A stretch of 11,442 nucleotides of DNA, taken from the NCBI GenBank assembly GCA_903856555.1, contig CAIOCC010000070.1, positions 1-11,442 on the forward strand. The letters run 5' to 3'. Source of the stretch: an uncultured Bacteroidota bacterium. Its GTDB lineage: Bacteria; Bacteroidota; Bacteroidia; UBA7662. Position 1 is the first letter of the stretch, and every line of letters begins with the position of its first letter. The position numbers were made by a program, and so were the translations under genes. A model generated the notes under the pieces. It did no database searches. It had not been told where the DNA came from and saw only the letters and a list, made by a program, of their open reading frames with translations. This document shows, in pieces, positions 1 through 5,767 of this stretch.

Positions 1-2526
1 CAATGGCTTGTCCGCGGGCATGCCAACGAAAAATCGGTGCAGGAATGGGTTTTTGATACACGTCGTTGCACCAACCCCGAAGGGGCGCTTTTTTTGGCCT
101 TGGTCGGCGAAAACAAAGCGAGGGATGGTCATGGTTTTTTGGGGGAAGCTTATCGAATCGGAATTCGGGTTTTTTTGGTCCGCTTGGGCGTGCAATACGA
201 ATGGCCTTCTGCGGACCCTAACCTGTCCGTATTGGCGGTTCCTGATCCATTAAAGGCCTTGCAGGTCATGGCCGCGGAACATCGGCGATGCTGGGGCGGC
301 CCGGTTTGGGCCATTACGGGCTCCAATGGCAAAACCCAGGTCAAAGAATGGATCGCAGAGCTAATTCAAAGCCGTGTTGCGTTTGCCAAAACCCCGGGAA
401 GCTTTAATTCTCAATTGGGTCTGCCCTTGTCCGTCCTCGGCCTCAAAGCAGGCCAGGATTTGGGGATTTTTGAAGCAGGCATTTCTCAAAAAGGGGAAAT
501 GAGCCCTTTGGCACAAATTTTATCCCCCCAAGGGGGTTTGCTCACCCATTTTGGGGAGGCTCATCAGGAGGGCTTTGAAAGCATGGCCCAGAAGCTGCAG
601 GAAAAATTATTGCTTTTCGAAGGCTGTGATTGGGTGGTGGCCCGATTGGACTCGAATGATTCGCATAGGTCGGTATGGAAAGAAACGGTGTTGCGAAATT
701 CGGAAACCGTTTTTCATTGGTGGACCGATGAAAAGGACGAAGATGATTGGTTTCGGGTATTGGAATCGGAGGGCGTAGCCCGCAAGCGATTGGTTCTTTG
801 GAAACTTGTTACAAAAAGTGTTACAGAAAACGGTAGCACGCTGTGTGAACTTCAATCGGAGGGCCAAAGCGCTCTTCGCTTTGAGGTGGCCGGTCGTGGC
901 GAGGCCGTTTTGGAAAACATGACAGGAGCCGTTTTAATGATCGCGGCCGGTGGGCTTTGGAACAGCGAGTGGGGGCCCCGTTGCGCGATGCTTCGGACCC
1001 TACCTATGCGCATGGAAATCAAGGAAATACCAGGTTCTTGTCGTTTGTTAAACGACAGTTACAGCTTGGATGCCGATTCCTTTCAGTGGGCCATGCGCGA
1101 ATGGGCTTTGCAAGTAGGAGACTCGGAGGGCCTCATCATTTTGTCCGAACCCGATTCCCCAAAGTCTTCTAACTATGGTACCGGTAATCAAGATCCCTTC
1201 GAACCATTTATTCAAATACTCCATCGTTATCCTTGGAAACGATTGTATTTGGTTGGAAAAAATTGGCGACGGGTGGTATGGCCATCCAACCCAACGCAAA
1301 GCGTACAGGTTTTTGATGACACCGAAGAATTTCTACAAAAATGGCCTCTGGATCAAAGCGAACACGCCTGTGTATTACTCAAAGGCGCGCGAAAATTTGG
1401 GTTTGAACGAATAGAACAAAAATTATTGGTACAGGGGCATCAAACCGTTTTGGAAATTGATTTGGAAGCCGTTCGTCACAACTACGGCATCTTTCGTTCC
1501 CTCAATCAACCGGGGGTTCGTAGCATGGTGATGGTCAAAGCCGGGGCTTATGGCAGTGGAAGTGTTGAAATTGCCAGGGTCCTTCAAGAGGCCGGTGCTG
1601 ATTATTTGGCGGTTGCGACGGCCGGCGAAGGGATCGAACTCCGTCGAGGTGGAATTCAAATGCCGATCTTGGTGATGAACAGCGGTCCCACATCCACCGA
1701 TACGGTGATTCATTACGGTTTGGAACCGGATTTGTATTCATTGGAAGAAATAAAACGTTGGAGCAAGTCCCCCAAGTCCCCTTCTTTTTTTCATATTCCC
1801 CTCGATACCGGGATGCGACGCTTGGGATTGGGGGCCGAGGATTTGGATGAAGCCCTTGATTTGTTGGCTCTATACGCAACAAAAATGCGAATTCGCAGTA
1901 TCTATACCCACCTTACCTCTTCGGAGGAGCCGGGGCAGGATGCTTTTAGCGCAAGGCAATGGAAAAGCCTGCTGGAATTTGTCAACGCTTTTGAGCAACG
2001 ATTGGGGTATAGACCCTGGGTGCATGCTTTGAATACCGCCGGGATCCTTCGATTCAACGAATATCAAGGCGACATGGTTCGTTTGGGACTGGGTTTGTAT
2101 GGATTGGAACCAACGGGCCAGCTGCAGGAACGGCTAAAGCCTTTGGCTCGTTTCAAAACTACGTTGGCCCAAACCCATCGCCTGGCGAAGGGGCAAACCT
2201 TGGGCTACGGCAATCAAGGTGTGATGGAGCGCGATGGAGTCGTGGGGGTTTTGCCCGTTGGTTACGCGGATGGTTTACCCCGGGCTTTGGGGCTGGGGCG
2301 CGTATTTTTTGAGATTAATGGTTGTTCGGTACCGACGATAGGTCGTATTAGCATGGATTTTTGTTTGGTGGATCTGACCGATGTGCGGGCCGCCGTGGGG
2401 GACGAGGTTTTGCTGTGGAGCAATGCCCGCGATGTCAGGGCCTGGGCCGAAGCCGCTGGAACCATTCCCTATGAAATTTTGACCGGATTGTCCCCAAGAG
2501 TACAGCGGGTGTACATTCGGGGATAA
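1..2526 (+). CDS. murF/alr: Bifunctional UDP-MurNAc-tripeptide:D-Ala-D-Ala ligase / alanine racemase (MurF-Alr fusion), 5'-partial
   Basis: The frame is open from base 1, so the true start lies upstream and 841 residues are visible. The first half (about 1-470) is a Mur ligase: a DTRR version of the N-terminal substrate motif (19-22), ATP-binding GSNGKT (107-112), the NDSYS motif (351-355) and LLKGARKFG near 459-467. The second half (about 475-841) is a fold-type III alanine racemase: the PLP lysine is K513 in VKAGAYGSG, the base tyrosine is Y736 in LGYG, followed by VGYADGLPR and GRISMD. Alr makes D-Ala from L-Ala; MurF adds D-Ala-D-Ala to the UDP-MurNAc-tripeptide in the cytoplasm. This fusion is known in Bacteroidota. 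All key residues seen are present, so both activities are probably intact. An internal GTG at 37 would cut off the conserved N-terminus and is not the real start. Ends at TAA, 63 bp before the next gene. Confidence 0.95.
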   Translation, partial: QWLVRGHANEKSVQEWVFDTRRCTNPEGALFLALVGENKARDGHGFLGEAYRIGIRVFLVRLGVQYEWPSADPNLSVLAVPDPLKALQVMAAEHRRCWGGPVWAITGSNGKTQVKEWIAELIQSRVAFAKTPGSFNSQLGLPLSVLGLKAGQDLGIFEAGISQKGEMSPLAQILSPQGGLLTHFGEAHQEGFESMAQKLQEKLLLFEGCDWVVARLDSNDSHRSVWKETVLRNSETVFHWWTDEKDEDDWFRVLESEGVARKRLVLWKLVTKSVTENGSTLCELQSEGQSALRFEVAGRGEAVLENMTGAVLMIAAGGLWNSEWGPRCAMLRTLPMRMEIKEIPGSCRLLNDSYSLDADSFQWAMREWALQVGDSEGLIILSEPDSPKSSNYGTGNQDPFEPFIQILHRYPWKRLYLVGKNWRRVVWPSNPTQSVQVFDDTEEFLQKWPLDQSEHACVLLKGARKFGFERIEQKLLVQGHQTVLEIDLEAVRHNYGIFRSLNQPGVRSMVMVKAGAYGSGSVEIARVLQEAGADYLAVATAGEGIELRRGGIQMPILVMNSGPTSTDTVIHYGLEPDLYSLEEIKRWSKSPKSPSFFHIPLDTGMRRLGLGAEDLDEALDLLALYATKMRIRSIYTHLTSSEEPGQDAFSARQWKSLLEFVNAFEQRLGYRPWVHALNTAGILRFNEYQGDMVRLGLGLYGLEPTGQLQERLKPLARFKTTLAQTHRLAKGQTLGYGNQGVMERDGVVGVLPVGYADGLPRALGLGRVFFEINGCSVPTIGRISMDFCLVDLTDVRAAVGDEVLLWSNARDVRAWAEAAGTIPYEILTGLSPRVQRVYIRG

Positions 2527-2589
2527 GAGCGGTTATTTTTGAGACCCGGAAAAAAACAAGGCAGAAGCGCAGCCCGATTCGTTTATTCA

Positions 2590-2811
2590 ATGTTATTTAA
2601 AAACCGTCGTCAACTAAGCCGGAGGCCTTTGGCCCTCCCTCTTTTGATCGTACTCCTGCTTTGGGGGCTTATGGCCAACCAAGGATGTTCGAGTCGACGC
2701 AAAGGCCGTAACAAAAAATGCAATTGCCCATCCATTGGGTGGAACTCGCCATCAAGATCTTATCCAACAGCCGTTAACGCTGCGTCCGAACCAACCTCTA
2801 ACTTAAGTTGA
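2590..2811 (+). CDS. Small predicted lipoprotein of unknown function
   Basis: A 73-residue protein starting at ATG 2590. It has a basic N-terminus (KNRRQLSRR), a hydrophobic stretch (about residues 13-28), then NQGC with the likely lipidated Cys at 33. The lipobox is loose at -3 and -2, which Bacteroidota tolerate. The mature part would be only about 41 residues: a very basic SSRRKGRNKK run, a CNCP motif, then a Ser/Asn/Pro-rich tail. No enzymatic domain is visible. An in-frame TTG at 2539 would add 17 residues before the signal peptide and is less likely. The stop lies 4 bp before the feoA ATG, so it is probably co-transcribed with feoAB. A role in iron uptake is only guilt by association; a general envelope protein is equally possible. 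Confidence 0.6.
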   Translation: MLFKNRRQLSRRPLALPLLIVLLLWGLMANQGCSSRRKGRNKKCNCPSIGWNSPSRSYPTAVNAASEPTSNLS

Positions 2812-2815
2812 AGGT

Positions 2816-3091
2816 ATGCCTCAGCGTGAAGGAAGTTTAGACCAAGCCCCTACAGGCGTTCCGCTTTTAATTGTTCGGCTGGACGAAAGCGACCTATCGC
2901 TCAAACTGATGGAAATGGGGTGTTTGCCTGGTGAAAAATTAGAAATTGTACACCGCGCATCGGGGGGCGACCCTTTGGCTATCAAGGTGATGGAATATGT
3001 CCTGGGGTTGCGGTCCCGTGAAGCAGCCGCGGTTTGGGTATCGTGGGGAGACACCCCTTTGCGTAATTTGTGGAATTCCCAGGAACCATGA
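2816..3091 (+). CDS. feoA: FeoA family ferrous iron transport accessory protein
   Basis: A 91-residue protein with the small SH3-like FeoA fold pattern: a beta-rich start (VPLLIVRLDESD), then LKLMEMGCLPGEKLEIVHRA and GDPLAIKVMEYVLGLRSREAAAV, which matches the family's LxxMGhxPG, GDPhxhxh and LRxxEA signature. FeoA is a cytoplasmic protein thought to help FeoB import Fe(II). It starts at ATG 2816, with a purine-rich AAGG just before it, and its stop overlaps the start of feoB as ATGA, so translation of the two is probably coupled. The N-terminal dozen residues are not conserved in character and a slightly later start is possible. Confidence 0.9.
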   Translation: MPQREGSLDQAPTGVPLLIVRLDESDLSLKLMEMGCLPGEKLEIVHRASGGDPLAIKVMEYVLGLRSREAAAVWVSWGDTPLRNLWNSQEP

Positions 3092-5100
3092 GTTTGCCTC
3101 GTATTTTTTTGGCCGGTAACCCGAATTCCGGAAAGAGTACGCTCTTCAATGCCCTGACCGGATTACACCACAAAACTGCCAATTTTCCCGGCGTTACGGT
3201 CGAAAGCCTTCAGGCCGAAATCGAACTTCGAACGGTCGGAAAAACAATTTTGGTGGATTTACCCGGCACGTACAGCCTTTACCCTCAATCTCAGGACGAA
3301 TGGGTGGCCTGCCAGGCCTTGGTACAAGCAGCCAGTGAGAGCCTGCCCACCTTGGTTGTCGTCGTTGTGGATGCGGCCAATCTCAACAGAAGCATGCTTC
3401 TTATCAGTCAAATTCAAGAATTGGGTTTGTCGATGCAAGTTGTTTTGAACAAGTGCGACCGCGTAGCCAGCCCAAGCATGAAAGGGGTGCTGCAATGGTT
3501 TGAGAATGAAATGAAAATCAAAGCCTTGGTCTGCGATGCTCGCAAAGGGCTGGGTTTGAAAGAGGTGTCCAAAGCCTTTGACCAAAGGCTTACGGAGGCC
3601 GGTCATCCGGCGGCGTCCAACGAACCAAACAACCGGGCGGTGTCTAACGAACCCGGGACCTGGGCGGCGTCTTGGAATCAAGTCTTTGGGCAGGGATTGG
3701 AGGCACAAAATGCTGTTAGCGACGCTGTAAGGGCCCGTCATTCCGCCGAGACCATCGACCGGTACCGCCGCATCAATCAATCCCTCAAATCCTGCCCCCT
3801 TCACGAAACCAAAGCCAAGGCGGCCCTGCCCAACGGCCCTGATCGGGTTTTGCTGCATCCGGTTGGTGGGATCCTCGTTTTTGTCGCGGTGATGGCGTTG
3901 ATGTTTCAGGCCCTATTTGCTTGGGCGTCCTATCCCATGGATTTCATTGAAAATATCATGTTATGGGCCGGGGAAAACCTGCGTCAAATTTTGGAACCCC
4001 GGTCACCAGCGCTGAGTCATTTGGTGACCAAGGGATTGTTGCCTGGTATTGGAGGGGTTTTGGTTTTTGTGCCTCAGATTTTCTTGTTGTTTTTGTTTTT
4101 GGTTTTGTTGGAGGAAAGCGGATACATGGCTCGTGTTAGTTACTTGATGGACCGCAACCTCAAAAGAATAGGCCTTAACGGCAAATCCATTGTCCCGATG
4201 TTGGGCGGTTTTGCCTGCGCTGTACCCGCCATTGCGGCAACCCGTAACATTGTTTCTTGGAAGGAACGCCTGTCCACGATTATGGTTCTGCCCTTGATGA
4301 GCTGCAGTGCGCGCTTGCCGGTTTATGCGCTTTTGATTCAATTTGCGGTCCCAGAGGGCTATATCCTCGGAATTTTTAGTTTGCAAGGATTAACCATGAT
4401 GGGTCTCTACCTGATGGGGGTGGTTGCGGCGGTGTTGTCGGCCTTGGTCATGAAATTCTGGATTCGCGAAAAAGGGCCTTCTTATTTTATGCTGGAAATT
4501 CCTGCCTATCAATGGCCTGTTTCTCGAAACTTATGGCAGGTTCCACTGCGTTATTGTTTGAATTTTGTGCAGGGCGCAGGCAAGGTGATTGTGTTTGTTT
4601 CTCTGTTGTTATGGGTCTTGGCCAGCTTTGGACCGGGTCATAAAATCAGCGAAACCCTGACGGGAAATGCGCCCCCGCCGGCCTTGGAACAGAGCTATGC
4701 CGGTGTTTTGGGAAAGGCGTTGGAACCGGCCATACGGCCATTGGGCTTTGATTGGAAAATAGGGATCGCTTTGGTGACCTCTTTTGCGGCACGTGAGGTT
4801 TTTGTAGGAACCATGGCCACGATTTACGGGCTGGAAGGGGATCCCAACGAAGAGGGGAATCAACTTCGACTCAAGGAGCGAATGCAAAAAGACACGGTGG
4901 AAGGGAGCAAGGAGCCCCTGTTTAACCGGGCCGCCGTTTGGTCCTTGTTGGTTTTTTATGCCTTTGCCCTTCAATGCATGAGTACCGTAGCCGCCACCAG
5001 ACAGGAAACCCGCTCCTGGAAATGGCCGCTGATTCAGTTGTTTTACCTCAGCGCTTTGGCTTATTTGGCCAGCCTGGCGGTTTATCAATGGAGTCTTTGA
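3088..5100 (+). CDS. feoB: Ferrous iron transporter FeoB (GTP-binding inner-membrane protein)
   Basis: A 670-residue protein starting at ATG 3088; an upstream GTG at 3070 only adds residues inside feoA. The N-terminal G domain shows G1 GNPNSGKST (10-18), G2 Thr at 37, G3 DLPGTYSL (57-64), G4 NKCD (121-124, instead of the common NMxD) and a G5-like CDARKG. A spacer of about 90 residues follows, containing a short repeat (separate entry). The membrane half starts near residue 260 and carries the two Gate-type halves: GGFACAVPAIAATR with Cys377, LPLMSCSARLPVY with Cys406, SFAAREVFVGT (565-575) and QCMSTVAATRQE near the end. FeoB imports Fe(II) across the inner membrane, with GTP binding regulating transport. 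It is somewhat shorter than the roughly 700-770 residues common in the family but looks complete. No FeoC is seen nearby. Confidence 0.96.
   Translation: MSLPRIFLAGNPNSGKSTLFNALTGLHHKTANFPGVTVESLQAEIELRTVGKTILVDLPGTYSLYPQSQDEWVACQALVQAASESLPTLVVVVVDAANLNRSMLLISQIQELGLSMQVVLNKCDRVASPSMKGVLQWFENEMKIKALVCDARKGLGLKEVSKAFDQRLTEAGHPAASNEPNNRAVSNEPGTWAASWNQVFGQGLEAQNAVSDAVRARHSAETIDRYRRINQSLKSCPLHETKAKAALPNGPDRVLLHPVGGILVFVAVMALMFQALFAWASYPMDFIENIMLWAGENLRQILEPRSPALSHLVTKGLLPGIGGVLVFVPQIFLLFLFLVLLEESGYMARVSYLMDRNLKRIGLNGKSIVPMLGGFACAVPAIAATRNIVSWKERLSTIMVLPLMSCSARLPVYALLIQFAVPEGYILGIFSLQGLTMMGLYLMGVVAAVLSALVMKFWIREKGPSYFMLEIPAYQWPVSRNLWQVPLRYCLNFVQGAGKVIVFVSLLLWVLASFGPGHKISETLTGNAPPPALEQSYAGVLGKALEPAIRPLGFDWKIGIALVTSFAAREVFVGTMATIYGLEGDPNEEGNQLRLKERMQKDTVEGSKEPLFNRAAVWSLLVFYAFALQCMSTVAATRQETRSWKWPLIQLFYLSALAYLASLAVYQWSL
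3610..3690 (+). repeat. 27-bp in-frame repeat (2 good copies plus a partial) inside feoB
   Basis: Units start at 3610, 3637 and 3664, exactly 27 bp (9 codons) apart. They encode AASNEPNNR, AVSNEPGTW and AASWNQVFG (FeoB residues 175-201). Units 1 and 2 match at 19 of 27 bases; the third matches well only over its first 9 bases. It sits just after the G domain, in the spacer that links it to the membrane part, where length is usually tolerant. It looks like an old local duplication within the coding sequence. Confidence 0.65.
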
Positions 5101-5107
5101 GACAGCC

Positions 5108-5767
5108 GTGGAGCAGGATTACAGGAATCGAAGCAGCCTGACGCCCCTCATCAAGCCCCTGCTGGCTTATATGAGCGAAGAAGCAGCCGTATGGGTGGCC
5201 CAACTGCTGGTGGTCCATGGTGTGGAACTGGTCATCACCCGGGAACGAAGTTCCAAATACGCGGATTATCGACCACCATGGCGACAAAAGGGCCACGTCA
5301 TCACGCTCAATGCCAACCTCCGCCCGCTCAGTTTTCTTTTGATTTTTTTGCACGAATACGCCCATCTTTTGACCTGGGTTGAAAGCGGACCCCGAGTCCG
5401 TCCCCACGGTCCGGAATGGGCTGCGGCCTACGCCCGGTTGGTTCACGGGGCGATTCGTCGGGGCTATTTTCCCGAAGCGATGCACGGCCCACTGCGTCGT
5501 GCGATGCGACAACCGCAGGTTTCGGGTTGTGCCCAACCCGAGCTCATGGAATGGTTGCGACAGTTTGAGGGTCAAGAAGAGGGCTGGCTAACCCTGGAAA
5601 CCCTTGAACAAGGCACCCGCTTCGAAACCAAAGCCGGCATGGTTTTTGAAAAGGGACCCAAGGGCCGAACGCGTTATCGCTGCCGTCGGATACCCGGCGG
5701 TGCTTATTATGTTATACACCAAAGTTTGTTGGTTCGCCCTTTGAACGAATCAACGAAGTCCGCTTAG
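5108..5767 (+). CDS. SprT-like zinc metallopeptidase domain protein
   Basis: A 219-residue protein with the zinc motif HEYAH at 82-86 and a likely third ligand His100 in RPHGPEW, the SprT/Spartan arrangement (HExxH, then HGxxW about 14 residues on). A conserved-looking VITRERSSKYADYR segment precedes it (42-55), and the tail has a beta-rich RTRYRCRRIPGG segment. Unlike many SprT proteins no four-Cys zinc ribbon is visible. Related eukaryotic proteins cut DNA-protein crosslinks; the role of the short bacterial forms is not settled, so the substrate is unknown. The GTG start at 5108 lies 7 bp after the feoB stop. The next in-frame ATG (5171) would remove 21 residues and remains possible. The 3' end overlaps the convergent M1 peptidase gene by 18 bp. 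Confidence 0.8.
   Translation: MEQDYRNRSSLTPLIKPLLAYMSEEAAVWVAQLLVVHGVELVITRERSSKYADYRPPWRQKGHVITLNANLRPLSFLLIFLHEYAHLLTWVESGPRVRPHGPEWAAAYARLVHGAIRRGYFPEAMHGPLRRAMRQPQVSGCAQPELMEWLRQFEGQEEGWLTLETLEQGTRFETKAGMVFEKGPKGRTRYRCRRIPGGAYYVIHQSLLVRPLNESTKSA

Noticed and set aside
76..97. CCCC-GAA-GGGG followed shortly by T7, resembling a terminator
   Set aside because: The stem is only 4 bp and the segment codes for conserved MurF residues (NPEGALFLAL).
2534..2541. TATTTTTG, a perfect TAnnTTTG match between murF/alr and the small lipoprotein gene
   Set aside because: No TTG lies 17-23 bp upstream (the nearest, 2488-2490, is 43 bp away), and a six-base match is expected several times by chance in 11 kb. 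It could still be a weak promoter for the feo genes.
2621..2638. GGAGGCC/GGCCCTCC hairpin in the lipoprotein gene
   Set aside because: No T-tract follows directly and it lies inside the signal-peptide coding region.
3259..3858. 199-codon open frame antisense to the feoB G domain
   Set aside because: The sense strand carries all FeoB G motifs; the antisense translation shows no family features.
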